Source: Pseudomonas prosekii
Lineage (GTDB): Bacteria > Pseudomonadota > Gammaproteobacteria > Pseudomonadales > Pseudomonadaceae
Reading direction: 5' to 3'
Assembly (NCBI RefSeq): GCF_900105155.1
Contig: NZ_LT629762.1
Span: 3,263,001 to 3,327,000 of the forward strand
Length of the DNA stretch: 64,000 nucleotides
A program made the position numbers and the translations under genes. The notes beneath the pieces are model-generated. The model did not search any database and was not told the origin of the DNA. It worked only from the letters and a program-made list of their open reading frames with translations. This document shows positions 9,955 through 19,863 of the stretch, one piece after another (within the stretch, counting starts at the first letter, position 1; each line of letters starts with the position of its first letter).

Positions 9955-10575
9955 TCAAATCGCGACTTTGTGGTCCGGCAACCCTGGGCTGCTGACGCGG
10001 TAGATGCCGATCTCACCTAACAGATTAGGCCATAGCTTACTGGCCCACCCGTGGCGGTGCTGTTGATCCACGGCAAGCCGATCAATGACCTTGGCTGCAC
10101 GTTCGCGGCACAACTCTTCAAAGTCGCCGAAGGTGCAGAAGTGAATGTTCGGCGTGTTGTACCAGGTGTACGGCAGGAACTCGGAAACCGGCATCCGGCC
10201 CTTGCTCGCCAGATACCAGCGGCAACGCCAGTGGCCGAAGTTGGGGAAGGTGATGATGCATTGGCGGCCGACGCGAAGCATTTCGTCGAGGATCCGGTCG
10301 GGGTAATGCACGGCTTGCAGCGCCTGCGTCATGACCACGATGTCGAAACTGTTGCTGGCAAAGTTGCCGAGGCCCTTGTCCAGGTCCTGCTCGATGACGT
10401 TGATGCCTTTGGCCACGCATTCGGCGATGTTGTCGGCGTCGTTTTCCAGGCCATAACCGGTGACTTGCTTGTTGTCGCGCAGCCAGGTCAGCAGTTCGCC
10501 GTCGCCGCAACCGAGGTCGAGCACGCGGCTACCGGCGGGGATCCATTCCTGGATGATTTCCAGATCGGCTCTCAT
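9955..10575 (-). CDS. metW: Methionine biosynthesis protein MetW
   Basis: SAM-dependent methyltransferase-like protein that works with MetX in homoserine acylation. The 206 aa contain the nucleotide motif VLDLGCGDGELL near residue 20. It starts seven bases after the metX stop, the usual metX-metW pair. The exact biochemical role of MetW in Pseudomonas is not settled; it is thought to be needed for MetX activity. Confidence 0.95.
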   Translation of the reverse strand: MRADLEIIQEWIPAGSRVLDLGCGDGELLTWLRDNKQVTGYGLENDADNIAECVAKGINVIEQDLDKGLGNFASNSFDIVVMTQALQAVHYPDRILDEMLRVGRQCIITFPNFGHWRCRWYLASKGRMPVSEFLPYTWYNTPNIHFCTFGDFEELCRERAAKVIDRLAVDQQHRHGWASKLWPNLLGEIGIYRVSSPGLPDHKVAI

Positions 10576-10582
10576 GGCTTAC

Positions 10583-11722
10583 TCACAATTGGATTCTGTT
10601 CATGTAATTGCTGAACGCCTGCAGGTAGCGCGGGATCGGAATCAGGAAGGCGTCGTGGCCTTGCGGAGCATCGATCTCGAGGTAGCAGACGTCTTTCTTG
10701 GCGGCCATCAGCGCGTCGACCAGTTCCCGCGAACGGGCCGGGGAGAAGCGCCAGTCGGTGGTGAACGACATCACGCAGAACTTGGAGGTGGCGCCGGCGA
10801 AGGTTTTTGCCAGGTCATCGTCGAAGTTCGCCGCCGGGTCGAAGTAGTCCAGGGCTTTGGTCATCAGCAGATAAGTGTTGGCGTCGAAACGTCCGGAGAA
10901 CTCTTCGCCCTGATAACGCAGGTAGCTTTCGACCTGGAACTCGACGCTGTGGAAGTCGTAGTTGAGCTTTTCGCTCTTCAGGCCCCGGCCGAATTTCTCG
11001 CCCATGGAATCGTCGGACAGGTAAGTGATGTGCCCGACCATCCGCGCCAGCATCAAGCCACGCTTGGGGATCACGCCTGCTTCCTGGAACGAACCGCCGT
11101 GGAATTCGGGGTCGGTGAGGATCGCCTGGCGCGCCACTTCGTTGAATGCGATGTTCTGCGCCGACAGCTTCGGGGCCGAGGCGATGGCCAGGCAGTGGCG
11201 CACGCGGTCAGGGTAGGTGATGGTCCACTGCAACGCCTGCATGCCGCCGAGGCTGCCGCCGATTACCGCTGCCCATTGGCTGATGCCGAGCACATCGGAC
11301 AGGCGCGCCTGGCTGTGCACCCAGTCTTCGACGGTCAACACCGGGAAATCGGCGCCGAAGGGCTTGCCGGTGTCCGGGTTGAGGCTGCTCGGGCCGGTCG
11401 AGCCGTTGCAGCCGCCGAGGTTGTTGAGGCTGACGACGAAGAATTTAGTGGTGTCGATCGGCTTGCCGGGGCCGATGCAGCTGTCCCACCAACCGGGTTT
11501 GCGGTCGTCGGGGCTGTGGAAACCAGCCGCGTGATGGTGGCCGGACAAGGCGTGGCAGATCAGCACGGCGTTGCTCGCCGTGGCGTTCAGCGTGCCGTAG
11601 GTTTCGTAAATGAGGTCATAAGCTGGGAGCGAACGGCCGCAGGCCAGGGCCAGGGGTTCACTGAAGTGCGCCACTTGCGGCGTCACCAGACCAACAGAAT
11701 CGGCGGGAAAGGCAGTTGGCAT
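10583..11722 (-). CDS. metX: Homoserine O-acyltransferase MetX
   Basis: First committed step of methionine synthesis, acylating the hydroxyl of L-homoserine. It is an alpha/beta-hydrolase fold protein of 379 aa. The nucleophile elbow is [12 protein letters not shown], and the catalytic His lies in GHDAFLIP near the C-terminus. Pseudomonas MetX proteins are reported to use succinyl-CoA rather than acetyl-CoA; the sequence seen here does not let me decide this by eye. Confidence 0.95.
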   Translation of the reverse strand: MPTAFPADSVGLVTPQVAHFSEPLALACGRSLPAYDLIYETYGTLNATASNAVLICHALSGHHHAAGFHSPDDRKPGWWDSCIGPGKPIDTTKFFVVSLNNLGGCNGSTGPSSLNPDTGKPFGADFPVLTVEDWVHSQARLSDVLGISQWAAVIGGSLGGMQALQWTITYPDRVRHCLAIASAPKLSAQNIAFNEVARQAILTDPEFHGGSFQEAGVIPKRGLMLARMVGHITYLSDDSMGEKFGRGLKSEKLNYDFHSVEFQVESYLRYQGEEFSGRFDANTYLLMTKALDYFDPAANFDDDLAKTFAGATSKFCVMSFTTDWRFSPARSRELVDALMAAKKDVCYLEIDAPQGHDAFLIPIPRYLQAFSNYMNRIQL

Positions 11723-12135
11723 CGACCCTGCTCTCGTTGAAATGAGGCGTAAGTCTAAAGACCGGTGTGCCTAGCGGCAAGCAATGGGCGGGGTGTTTGG
11801 GAAATAGGTGATCGGCTTTGGATCGACCCCTCACCCTAACCCTCTCCCCAAAGGGGCGAGGGGACTGACCGAGTGGTTTTTCGAATTACATCGACCTGAA
11901 ATACCGAGCCGAACTCAGGTTCAGAAAAGTCCCCGATCAGCTCCCTTTCCCTCTCCCCAAAGGGGCGAGGGGGCTGACCGAGTTGTTTTTCGAATTACGT
12001 CGACCTGAAATACCAAGCCGAACTCAGGTTCTGAAAAGTCCCCGATCAGCTCCCTTTCCCCCTCTCCCCCATGGGGAGAGGGCTGGGGTGAGGGGTGGCT
12101 CTTGGAAGTGGCATCGGTTCAGAGCGAGTAGCCGA
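11723..12135. other. Intergenic region between metX and the yggT-family gene
   Basis: The 413 bases hold no convincing gene. Short frames here consist of repeat sequence only. The first ~100 bases should contain the metX promoter; I see no SAM-type riboswitch. The rest is the composite repeat listed separately (11827-12098). Confidence 0.7.
11827..12098. repeat. Composite MITE-like repeat with tandem internal units (copy 1)
   Basis: The ends are CCCCTCACCCTAACCCTCTC on the left and GGGAGAGGGCTGGGGTGAGG on the right, imperfect inverted repeats of each other. Inside are two tandem units of ~117 bases, each with a CCCCAAAGGGGCGAGGGG block followed by GACCGAGT-TGTTTTTCGA and CGACCTGAAATACC-GAGCCGAACTCAGG. 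Related elements occur at 34349 and 41982. Confidence 0.8.
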
Positions 12136-12726
12136 TCAGATCAAGCCGAGCAATCCGGTCGGCATCAGCGCGTAGTAGGCCAGTCGCGGGATCAGCCAGC
12201 TCTGCAGCAGTTGGATCACGATAAACGCGAAGATCGGCGAGATATCCAGGCCACCGAGGTTCGGAATGATCCGGCGGAACGGTGCCAGCACCGGCTCAGT
12301 GATCTGCGCTACCAGCTCGGCGCCCGGATTGTGGCTGCCCGGTGCGACCCACGAGAGAATCACGCTGATGATCATCGCGTAGAAAATGATGTTCAAGAAC
12401 AGCGAGAACAGCGCAATCAGCGCCCACGGCAGCAGGAACAGCCAGTTCACCATGAAGCCTTTGAGCAACAGGATCACCGCGATCAGCAGCATTTGCAGGA
12501 TCAGCGCCAGCACCAGCGACGACATGTCCAGGCCGAACATGCTCGGGATCACCCGGCGCAGCGGCTTGAGCAGCGGTTGCGTGGCTTTGACGATGAACTG
12601 GCAGAGCGGGTTGTAAAAGTTCGCGCGAACCAGTTGCAGGATGAAACGCAAGAGCACGATCAGCAGGTACAGGCTGCCCAAGGTCTTGATGATGAAAATG
12701 GCAGCGTCATTGAGTCCGAGCATCAT
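12136..12726 (-). CDS. YggT family membrane protein
   Basis: A 196 aa integral membrane protein with two tandem YggT domains, each with a pair of helices and an FRRIIP-type signature (residues 60-65 LRRVIP and 145-150 FRRIIP). The family is linked to osmotic tolerance in E. coli, but its molecular role is unknown. Two adjacent ATGs (12726 and 12723) are possible; the second is better spaced from AAGGA. It follows proC by 21 bases in the conserved yggS-proC-yggT order. Confidence 0.92.
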   Translation of the reverse strand: MMLGLNDAAIFIIKTLGSLYLLIVLLRFILQLVRANFYNPLCQFIVKATQPLLKPLRRVIPSMFGLDMSSLVLALILQMLLIAVILLLKGFMVNWLFLLPWALIALFSLFLNIIFYAMIISVILSWVAPGSHNPGAELVAQITEPVLAPFRRIIPNLGGLDISPIFAFIVIQLLQSWLIPRLAYYALMPTGLLGLI

Positions 12727-12747
12727 TGATTCCTTTGTAAGAGCTGA

Positions 12748-13566
12748 TTAACGCCCAAGTTGCTCGGCCATCTCGGCCGAGCGCTGTGCGGCGGCGCCGA
12801 GTGCTTTTTCGACCAGGGCTTCGAAGCCATTGGCCTGGAACGACTTGATCGCGGCTTCCGTGGTGCCCGCAGGCGAGGTCACACGGCGACGCAATTCTGC
12901 GGCGTCGACGTCACTGGCGACCGCCATGTGCGCGGCGCCCAAGGCGGTTTGCACGGTCAACTGGGCGGCGATGTCTGCCGGCAAACCGAGTTTGACCCCG
13001 GCCGCCGTCATCGCTTCGATCAGCAAAAAGAAGTACGCCGGGCCGCTGCCGGAAACAGCGGTGACCGCGTCCAGTTGCTGCTCTTCGTCCAGCCACAGCG
13101 CCAAACCGACGGCGGACAACAGCTCCTGCGCTTGTTGGCGTTGCTCGGCGTCGACTTCGGCGGTCGCGTACAAACCGCTCACGCCCTGACGCAGCAGCGC
13201 CGGGGTGTTGGGCATGCACCGCACAATCGGTTGCGCGCCGAGCCAGTTTTTCATGCTCGCGCAGGTAATGCCGGCGGCAATCGACACCACCAGTTGATGC
13301 GGTTTGAGGCTTGGGCGGATCGCTTCGCACACGGCTTTCATTGCTTGCGGCTTGACTGCCAGGACCACGACGTCGGCGCCTTCAATCGCTTCGGCGTTGT
13401 CGGCGAACACTTCGATGCCATGTTCTGCGCTCACGCGAGCGCGGGTGTCGGCGCCGGGATCGCTGGCGCGGATGTGCGCCGCGTCCAGACCCTTGGCGCG
13501 CATGCCGCCGATAAGGCTGGCGGCCATGTTGCCGGCACCGATAAATGCAATACGGGTTTTGCTCAT
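12748..13566 (-). CDS. proC: Pyrroline-5-carboxylate reductase ProC
   Basis: Last step of proline synthesis, NAD(P)H-dependent reduction of 1-pyrroline-5-carboxylate. The 272 aa start with the Rossmann motif IGAGNMAASL (residues 9-18). The family signature around AVSGSGPAYFFLLIEAM and TSPAGTTEAAI is present. It lies 34 bases behind the yggS-family gene on the same strand. Confidence 0.97.
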   Translation of the reverse strand: MSKTRIAFIGAGNMAASLIGGMRAKGLDAAHIRASDPGADTRARVSAEHGIEVFADNAEAIEGADVVVLAVKPQAMKAVCEAIRPSLKPHQLVVSIAAGITCASMKNWLGAQPIVRCMPNTPALLRQGVSGLYATAEVDAEQRQQAQELLSAVGLALWLDEEQQLDAVTAVSGSGPAYFFLLIEAMTAAGVKLGLPADIAAQLTVQTALGAAHMAVASDVDAAELRRRVTSPAGTTEAAIKSFQANGFEALVEKALGAAAQRSAEMAEQLGR

Positions 13567-13600
13567 GTCAGGTCCTTATAGAGAGAAGCGTGAGCCATGT

Positions 13601-14311
13601 TCATGGTCGAGCGTAGTCGCGGGCGCCGAACAGGGCCGTACCGATACGAACGCAAGTCGCGCCTTGGGCGATGGCCGATTCGAGATCGTGGCTCATGCCC
13701 ATGGACAGTGTGTCGAGTGGCTGACTCAAAGTGGATTGCAGGCTGGTTTGCAGACTGTCGCGCAAGTCGCGCACGGCAGCAAAAGCGGCGTCCTGGGCGG
13801 CGCGATCGTCAGTCGGCTCGGGAATCGCCATCAACCCGCGCAATTGCAGGCGCGGCAGTTCGCTGATGGCTTTGGCCAGGGCTGGCAGATCGGCGGGGGC
13901 ACAGCCGGATTTGCTCGCTTCGCCGCTGACATTCACTTGAATGCAGATATTCAGCGCCGGCATATCGGCAGGACGTTGTTCGGACAGGCGTTGTGCGATT
14001 TTCAATCGATCCACTGAATGCACCCAAGCGAAGTGCTCGGCGATAGCGCGAGTCTTGTTCGATTGAATGGGGCCGATGAAGTGCCAGATCAAGGGCAAGT
14101 CGGCCAATTCGAGCTGTTTGCTCAAGGCTTCCTGCAGATAGTTCTCGCCGAAGTCGCGCAGCCCGGCGGCATACGCCTCGCGTAGCGCCTCGGCGGGTTT
14201 GGTCTTGCTCACGGCCAGCAACTGGACGCTGTGCTCGTCGCGCTTGGCGGCAAGGGCGGCGGCGTGGATGCGCGAACTAACCTGAAGGATGTTGTCTGCT
14301 ATCGTGGACAT
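13601..14311 (-). CDS. YggS/PLPBP-type pyridoxal 5'-phosphate homeostasis protein
   Basis: PLP-binding protein with no known enzymatic reaction that helps balance vitamin B6 and branched-chain keto-acid metabolism. The 236 aa fold as an alanine-racemase N-terminal TIM barrel. Lys36 in AVSKTKP is the PLP Schiff-base residue, and the phosphate loop LSMGMSHDLESAI is near the C-terminus. It starts 57 bases from pilT, which is transcribed in the opposite direction, so the two share a promoter region. Confidence 0.95.
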   Translation of the reverse strand: MSTIADNILQVSSRIHAAALAAKRDEHSVQLLAVSKTKPAEALREAYAAGLRDFGENYLQEALSKQLELADLPLIWHFIGPIQSNKTRAIAEHFAWVHSVDRLKIAQRLSEQRPADMPALNICIQVNVSGEASKSGCAPADLPALAKAISELPRLQLRGLMAIPEPTDDRAAQDAAFAAVRDLRDSLQTSLQSTLSQPLDTLSMGMSHDLESAIAQGATCVRIGTALFGARDYARP

Positions 14312-14368
14312 TCAAGAGGCGCCAGCGGGTCTGAGGTTCGCGGCATTCTACTGGAATTGAGGAGCGCT

Positions 14369-15403
14369 ATGGATATCACTGAGCTGCTGGCATTCAGCGC
14401 CAAACAAGGCGCGTCCGACCTGCACCTGTCTGCCGGCCTGCCACCGATGATCCGCGTCGATGGCGATGTGCGGCGCATCAACCTGCCGGCTCTGGACCAC
14501 AAACAGGTGCACGAGCTGATCTACGACATCATGAACGACACCCAGCGGGTCGACTTCGAGAAACACCTGGAAACCGATTTTTCCTTTGAAGTGCCCGGCG
14601 TGGCGCGTTTTCGGGTCAACGCCTTCCACCAGAATCGCGGCGCCGGCGCGGTGTTCCGGACCATTCCGTCGAAGGTCCTGAGCATGGACGATCTGGGCAT
14701 GGGCGATGTGTTTCGCAAGATTACCGAAGCGCCGCGTGGGCTGGTGTTGGTGACGGGGCCGACCGGTTCCGGCAAATCTACCACGCTGGCAGCGATGATC
14801 GATTACCTGAACAACCATCGCCATCACCACATTCTCACCATTGAAGACCCGATCGAGTTTGTTCACGAATCACGCAAATGCCTGATCAATCAGCGCGAAG
14901 TCCACCGCGATACCCGCAGCTTCGCCACCGCGTTGCGCTCGGCGTTGCGTGAAGACCCGGACGTGATCCTGGTCGGCGAGATGCGCGATCTGGAGACCAT
15001 TCGCCTGGCGCTGACCGCTGCGGAGACCGGGCATCTGGTGTTCGGCACCTTGCACACGACGTCGGCGGCCAAGACCATCGACCGTGTGGTCGACGTGTTT
15101 CCGGGGGATGAGAAATCGATGGTGCGCTCGATGTTGTCCGAGTCGCTGCTGGCGGTGGTCTCGCAAACGCTGGTGAAGAAGGTCGGCGGCGGGCGCATTG
15201 CGGCGCACGAGATCATGCTCGGCACCTCGGCGATTCGTAACCTGATCCGTGAAGACAAGGTTGCGCAGATGTACTCGTCGATTCAGACCGGGGGCAATCT
15301 GGGGATGCAGACGCTGGACATGTGCTTGAAGGAGTTGGTCGGCAAAGGCTTGATCAGCCGCGACCACGCGCGCGAGAAGGCGCGGTCACCGGATAACTTT
15401 TGA
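14369..15403 (+). CDS. pilT: Type IV pilus retraction ATPase PilT
   Basis: Hexameric ATPase that powers pilus retraction and twitching. ATG 14369 is chosen because it gives the canonical 344 aa and N-terminus MDITELL and has GGAG eight bases upstream; an open frame extends further left from a TTG. Walker A GPTGSGKST is at 130-138, with Asp box, Walker B VILVGEMRD and His box HLVFGTLHT. In P. aeruginosa pilU follows directly; here it does not. Confidence 0.97.
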   Translation: MDITELLAFSAKQGASDLHLSAGLPPMIRVDGDVRRINLPALDHKQVHELIYDIMNDTQRVDFEKHLETDFSFEVPGVARFRVNAFHQNRGAGAVFRTIPSKVLSMDDLGMGDVFRKITEAPRGLVLVTGPTGSGKSTTLAAMIDYLNNHRHHHILTIEDPIEFVHESRKCLINQREVHRDTRSFATALRSALREDPDVILVGEMRDLETIRLALTAAETGHLVFGTLHTTSAAKTIDRVVDVFPGDEKSMVRSMLSESLLAVVSQTLVKKVGGGRIAAHEIMLGTSAIRNLIREDKVAQMYSSIQTGGNLGMQTLDMCLKELVGKGLISRDHAREKARSPDNF

Positions 15404-15416
15404 GGGGCCGGAAACG

Positions 15417-15504
15417 CCTTCGCGGGCAAGCCTCGCTCTTACAGGATTGATATGTGCCGCGAAACTGGCGCATGACCTTAGGAGCGAGGCTTGCCCGCGA
15501 AGGG
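15417..15504. repeat. Inverted REP pair
   Basis: Arms CCTTCGCGGGCAAGCCTCGC and GCGAGGCTTGCCCGCGAAGG face each other across ~40 bases between the convergent genes pilT and the NlpC/P60 gene. Confidence 0.83.
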
Positions 15505-15531
15505 GACCTCAAGAACGACGCAAGTGTCGGA

Positions 15532-16152
15532 TCAGCGCTGCACGACGCGCAGCTGATTCGGCTCTTTGGGCAGAACCCGCTTGGCAACCACGTAGTTCTT
15601 GGCCCAATACGGCTTCTTCAACGTATCAATGCTCACCGATTTGCCACGACGCGGTGCGTGGATAAAACGGTCGTTGCCCAGGTAAATCGCAACGTGATTG
15701 ACCCGACGGCTCTTGAGGTTGAAGAAAATCAGGTCGCCGGGCTTCAAATCCTTGCGATCGACTTTCTCGCCATGACCGCTGGCCATCGCATTCGAGGTGC
15801 GCGGCAGGTCAAATGTCGCGTCGTTGAACGCGTATTTCACCAGACCGCTGCAATCGAAGCCTTTACTTGGGCTGCTGCCGCCCCAACGGTATGGAGTACC
15901 GAGGACGTTTACCGCACGGCTCAACACATTGCTGCTCTGCTTGGTGGCCATTGGCGGCACCAGCTTGCTGTTGGCGCTGGCCAACGTTGCAGTCTGTTTA
16001 GCGTTTTTCTTGTTTTTGCTCGAGGGAGCAGAAACATGGGATTTCGGTGTGTAACCATTAACGTTTGGAAGACGTTGCTCACGATTGGTGGCGTGGGCGG
16101 CCAGTGGCAATAATAGGCAAATGGTTAGCCATGTCTTGAAAAATGGACGCAT
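15532..16152 (-). CDS. NlpC/P60 family murein peptidase (C40)
   Basis: Probable secreted D,L-endopeptidase cutting peptidoglycan stem peptides. From ATG 16152 it is 206 aa with a signal peptide (MRPFFKTWLT, hydrophobic 8-20, AHA). A low-complexity Lys/Ser/Ala linker follows, then the catalytic domain with Cys101 (KGFDCSGLVKYAF), His153 (VNHVAIYLG) and His165. A start ten codons further upstream is possible but would weaken the signal peptide. Confidence 0.92.
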   Translation of the reverse strand: MRPFFKTWLTICLLLPLAAHATNREQRLPNVNGYTPKSHVSAPSSKNKKNAKQTATLASANSKLVPPMATKQSSNVLSRAVNVLGTPYRWGGSSPSKGFDCSGLVKYAFNDATFDLPRTSNAMASGHGEKVDRKDLKPGDLIFFNLKSRRVNHVAIYLGNDRFIHAPRRGKSVSIDTLKKPYWAKNYVVAKRVLPKEPNQLRVVQR

Positions 16153-16402
16153 TAGGCAGGGCTCATATGGGTTAGCGCGCAACTTTATAACAGCTTTTTT
16201 GAGCGTTTCGGGGCCGTTGGTCGATTCAACCTTGCGGTCAACGGAACCAAATGCGCGGTTAATGGACGCAATTGTCTGACAGAACTCAAGAGCTACAAGG
16301 CTTTGACGGCAGTGAAGGTAGCATTTGCCATACGTCGGACGCCTGTAAAAAAGTCACAAAGAATTCAACAATATTTATCTATCGCGTGAATCGAGGTCCT
16401 CC

Positions 16403-16837
16403 ATGAACAGCTATCGACCGCCTGCAATCCAGCAAGGCACCCACAGCAAACTGATCGGTTATTTGCTGTGGATTCTCGGATTTACCGGCGCTCACCGCTT
16501 TTATTTCGGCAAACCGGTCACCGGGACGATCTGGTTTTTCACCTTTGGTTTGCTGGGCATTGGCTGGCTGATCGACCTGTTCCTGATCCCGGCGATGGAC
16601 CGTGAGGCGGATCTGCGTTTCACCCCCGGGCCAATCGAATACACCGTGGCGTGGGTGCTGCTGACGTTTCTCGGGGTGTTTGGCGTACACCGGATGTATC
16701 AGGGGAAATGGATCAGCGGATTGCTGTATCTGGTGACAGGCGGGTTGTTCTTTCTGGGGGTTTTGTATGACTTCTGGACGCTAAATTCCCAAGTGTCTGA
16801 GGTGAACAACATTAGTAGCCGGGCGGGCTCGCGCTAA
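16403..16837 (+). CDS. TM2 domain membrane protein
   Basis: A 144 aa protein with two copies of the TM2 motif. Each has a helix pair joined by a short turn, with GAHRFYFGK (~28-36) and GVHRMYQGK (~93-101) just ahead of the second helix. TM2 proteins are widespread and of unknown function in bacteria. GAGG lies eight bases upstream of the ATG. The 250 bases upstream hold the divergent promoters of this gene and the NlpC/P60 gene. Confidence 0.88.
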   Translation: MNSYRPPAIQQGTHSKLIGYLLWILGFTGAHRFYFGKPVTGTIWFFTFGLLGIGWLIDLFLIPAMDREADLRFTPGPIEYTVAWVLLTFLGVFGVHRMYQGKWISGLLYLVTGGLFFLGVLYDFWTLNSQVSEVNNISSRAGSR

Positions 16838-16839
16838 TT

Positions 16840-16974
16840 GTAGCGAGGGGGCTTGCCCCCGTCGGGCTGCGCAGCGGCTGCAAAAATCAGCAAGCGCGGT
16901 GGCTCAGAGAGACCGCATTTACCGTTTTTACGACTGCTGCGCAGCCGAACGGGGGCAAGCCCCCTCGCCACAGG
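16840..16974. repeat. Inverted repeat of the GCGAGGGGGCTTGCCCCCG class
   Basis: The arms begin GCGAGGGGGCTTGCCCCCGT and end with the complement ACGGGGGCAAGCCCCCTCGC, enclosing a second pair (GGCTGCGCAGC / GCTGCGCAGCC). Two more copies of this class lie at 33342 and 44754, again between genes. Confidence 0.85.
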
Positions 16975-16977
16975 GTC

Positions 16978-18249
16978 TTACGCCTGGTGGCTGATCCGCC
17001 CATCCACCAGCGTATAACGCACCACGCCCGGCAGGCTGTGGCCGATGAACGGGCAGTTTTCACCTTTGGACAACCAGCGTTCGCCGGCCACGGTAGAAGT
17101 GGCCGGGTCGAACAGCACAATGTCCGCCGCGCCACCCACCGCCAACTTGCCCGCCGGCAGGCGCAATGCCTCGGCGGGTCCGGTGCTCAGGCGCGACAGC
17201 AGCGTCGGCAGATCGAGCAAACCGTCTTCCACCAACGTCATCGCCAAGGGCAGCAACAGCTCAACGCTGCTGATTCCCGGCTCGGTGGCACCGAACGGCG
17301 CCAGTTTGGCATCGCGCTCGTGCGGCTGGTGATGGCTGGATATCGCTGAAACCACCCCGGACTTCACCGCCGCACGCAAACCGTCGCGGTCGGCGCGGGT
17401 GCGCAGCGGCGGCTGGACGTGATAGAGGCTGCTGAAGTCGATCAGCGCTTCGTCGGTCAGGATCAACTGATACAGCGCGACATCGGCGGTCACCGGCAGC
17501 CCGCGCGCCTGCGCCTGGGCGATCAACGCCACGCCGCGTGCACTGGTGAGTTGGCTGAAGTGCGCGCGCACGCCGCTTTGCTCGACCAGCAACAGATCAC
17601 GAGCCAGGGCCACGGTTTCCGCGGTTTCCGGAATGCCCGGCAAACCAAGGAAACTCGCGGTCGGGCCTTCGTGGGCCAAACCACCTTCGGCGAGGTCATG
17701 ATCCTGCGAGTTGAAAATCACCGTCAGGTCAAACGTCGCCGCGTATTCCAGCGCGCGGCACAGGGTGCGGGTGTTGCGAAAACTCTCCAGGCCATTGCCG
17801 AACGCCACGCAACCGGCGTCGCGCAGCGCAACCAACTCTGCCAGTTGCTCGCCGTCGAGGCCTTTGCTCAGCGCGCCGATCGGGAACACTTTGGTGTTGC
17901 CGGCCTCGCGGGCGCGGTCGAGGATCAATTCGGCGACGGCCGAAGTGTCGAGCACCGGTTTGGTCTTCGGCGGGCAGCACAGGCTGGTGACGCCACCGGC
18001 CGCTGCCGCGCGTGTTTCGCTGGCAATCGAACCTTTGCGACTGTAACCCGGCTCACGCAGGGCGACGTTGAGGTCAACCAGCCCTGGTGCGGCCACCAGG
18101 CCTTTGGCATCAATGGTTTCCAAAGCCGTGAAGCCGGCCGGTGCCGCGCCCAAGGCAACGATCTTGCAGGCTTCGACATGAATGTCGGTAACTTGATCCA
18201 GGCCACTGCTTGGATCGATGACGCGGGCGCCGAGAATGCTGAGCTTCAC
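16978..18249 (-). CDS. pyrC': Dihydroorotase-like protein PyrC' (catalytically inactive, partner of PyrB)
   Basis: A 423 aa amidohydrolase-fold protein translated with pyrB (4-base overlap). Active dihydroorotases carry DxHxHxR for zinc binding; here the site reads [10 protein letters not shown], with Asn61 and Ala63 in place of both His. This is the known pattern of Pseudomonas PyrC', which has no dihydroorotase activity but is needed to assemble the dodecameric aspartate transcarbamoylase with PyrB. A true pyrC must lie elsewhere in the genome. Confidence 0.95.
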   Translation of the reverse strand: MKLSILGARVIDPSSGLDQVTDIHVEACKIVALGAAPAGFTALETIDAKGLVAAPGLVDLNVALREPGYSRKGSIASETRAAAAGGVTSLCCPPKTKPVLDTSAVAELILDRAREAGNTKVFPIGALSKGLDGEQLAELVALRDAGCVAFGNGLESFRNTRTLCRALEYAATFDLTVIFNSQDHDLAEGGLAHEGPTASFLGLPGIPETAETVALARDLLLVEQSGVRAHFSQLTSARGVALIAQAQARGLPVTADVALYQLILTDEALIDFSSLYHVQPPLRTRADRDGLRAAVKSGVVSAISSHHQPHERDAKLAPFGATEPGISSVELLLPLAMTLVEDGLLDLPTLLSRLSTGPAEALRLPAGKLAVGGAADIVLFDPATSTVAGERWLSKGENCPFIGHSLPGVVRYTLVDGRISHQA

Positions 18250-19250
18250 TGGGCGTTCTCCTGCTCGAATTGACGTTGCGCAGTCTGCCCACTCATGGCC
18301 ATCGACAACACAGCCATGCGAATCGCGATGCCGTAGGTGACCTGATTGAGAATCACCGAATGCGGACCGTCGGCCACTGCCGACTCAATCTCCACGCCGC
18401 GGTTGATCGGCCCCGGGTGCATGACGATGCAATCCGGTTTGGCCCCGGCGAGGCGCGCGGTGGTCAGGCCGAACAGGCGGTAGAACTCGCCTTCGCTCGG
18501 CAGCAGGCCGCCGGTCATGCGTTCGCGTTGCAGACGCAACATGATCACCACGTCGACGTCTTTCAGGCCTTCGGTCATGTCGGTGTAGACCTTCACGCCG
18601 TATTGCTCGATGCCGATCGGCAGCAGGGTTTTCGGCGCGATCACGCGGATGTCAGGGCAACCGAGGGTTTTCAGCGCGAGCATGTTCGAGCGCGCCACCC
18701 GCGAGTGCAGGATGTCGCCGACGATCGCCACCGAGAGATTCTCGAAACCGCCCTTGTGCCGACGAATCGTCAGCATGTCGAGCATGCCTTGGGTCGGGTG
18801 CGCGTGACGGCCGTCGCCACCGTTGATGATCGCCACTTGCGGGCACACGTGCTCGGCGATGAAGTGTGCGGCGCCGGAATCACCGTGGCGCACAACGAAC
18901 ATGTCGGCGGCCATGGCTTCGAGGTTGCGCAAGGTGTCGAGCAGGGTTTCGCCCTTGCTCGCTGACGATGTCGACACGTTCAGCGTAATCACATCCGCCG
19001 ACAGCCGCTGGGCCGCCAGTTCGAAGGTGGTGCGGGTGCGCGTGGAGTTCTCGAAGAACACGTTGCACACGGTTTTGCCGCGCAGCAACGGGACTTTTTT
19101 CACGGCCCGGGCGCCGACTTCGAGGAACGAGTCAGCGGTGTCGAGGATTTCCGTCAGCAACTCGCGGCGCAAGCCGTCGAGCGAGAGGAAGTGGCGCAGC
19201 TGGCCCTGATCATTGAGCTGCAGCGGGCGCTTGGTGTCTAGAGGCGTCAT
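18246..19250 (-). CDS. pyrB: Aspartate carbamoyltransferase catalytic subunit PyrB
   Basis: Second step of pyrimidine synthesis, carbamoyl phosphate plus aspartate. From ATG 19250 it is 334 aa, the size of the P. putida enzyme; the frame is open six codons further up. The carbamoyl phosphate motif STRTRT is at 69-74, with HPTQ and the C-terminal [10 protein letters not shown]. The N-terminal extension before the ATCase core is typical of Pseudomonas PyrB and contributes to regulation in that class. It overlaps pyrC' downstream and follows pyrR by 27 bases. Confidence 0.97.
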   Translation of the reverse strand: MTPLDTKRPLQLNDQGQLRHFLSLDGLRRELLTEILDTADSFLEVGARAVKKVPLLRGKTVCNVFFENSTRTRTTFELAAQRLSADVITLNVSTSSASKGETLLDTLRNLEAMAADMFVVRHGDSGAAHFIAEHVCPQVAIINGGDGRHAHPTQGMLDMLTIRRHKGGFENLSVAIVGDILHSRVARSNMLALKTLGCPDIRVIAPKTLLPIGIEQYGVKVYTDMTEGLKDVDVVIMLRLQRERMTGGLLPSEGEFYRLFGLTTARLAGAKPDCIVMHPGPINRGVEIESAVADGPHSVILNQVTYGIAIRMAVLSMAMSGQTAQRQFEQENAQ

Positions 19251-19277
19251 CGCGAGGGGGACTCTCAATAGGGCGGA

Positions 19278-19781
19278 TTAGAGGGCGAGGTCTTGCAATT
19301 CGAGCTTGAGTTCCGGGCCCGACAGCTTGACGCGCTCGTGGGCGGCCAGCGCCAGCGTTGCGCCAACCACGTTCGGGCGGATCGGCAGCTCGCCGGCGTC
19401 GAGGTCCAGCAGGCACACCAGTGTCACGCTGGCCGGGCGGCCGTAGTCGAACAATTCGTTCATCGCTGCGCGGATGGTCCGGCCGCTCATCAGTACGTCG
19501 TCGATCAGCACCAGATGCTGGCCTTCAATCTCGAATGGCAGCGCCGAAGGGCGGACTTGCGGGTGCAGGCCGTTCTGGCTGAAATCGTCGCGGTAGAAGG
19601 AAACGTCCAGCGTGCCGAGCGGCGAATCGCTGCCCAGGGCTTCGAGCAACGCCTGGGCGACCCAGATGCCACCACTGCGAATGCCGATGAAACGCGGTTC
19701 GCTGATGCCTCGTTTGGCCAGATAAGTGTCCAGCTCGGTGGCCATCTGGCTGATCAGTTCGGCGGGATTGGGCAGGCTCAT
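19278..19781 (-). CDS. pyrR: PyrR bifunctional regulator / uracil phosphoribosyltransferase
   Basis: A 167 aa PRTase-fold protein. The PRPP loop [12 protein letters not shown] lies at residues 91-102. In Gram-positive bacteria PyrR is an RNA-binding attenuator of pyr operons; in Pseudomonas it is reported to affect pyr gene expression, the mechanism being less clear. It stands first in pyrR-pyrB-pyrC', 82 bases after ruvX. Confidence 0.95.
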   Translation of the reverse strand: MSLPNPAELISQMATELDTYLAKRGISEPRFIGIRSGGIWVAQALLEALGSDSPLGTLDVSFYRDDFSQNGLHPQVRPSALPFEIEGQHLVLIDDVLMSGRTIRAAMNELFDYGRPASVTLVCLLDLDAGELPIRPNVVGATLALAAHERVKLSGPELKLELQDLAL

Positions 19782-19863
19782 GGTTGCTCCTTCTTAGGCC
19801 CGAGCCGGTTGTTGCCGCAGGTGGCTCGGGGTGTCGCTATAGAGAGTCGGTTTTTGCAGCTCT

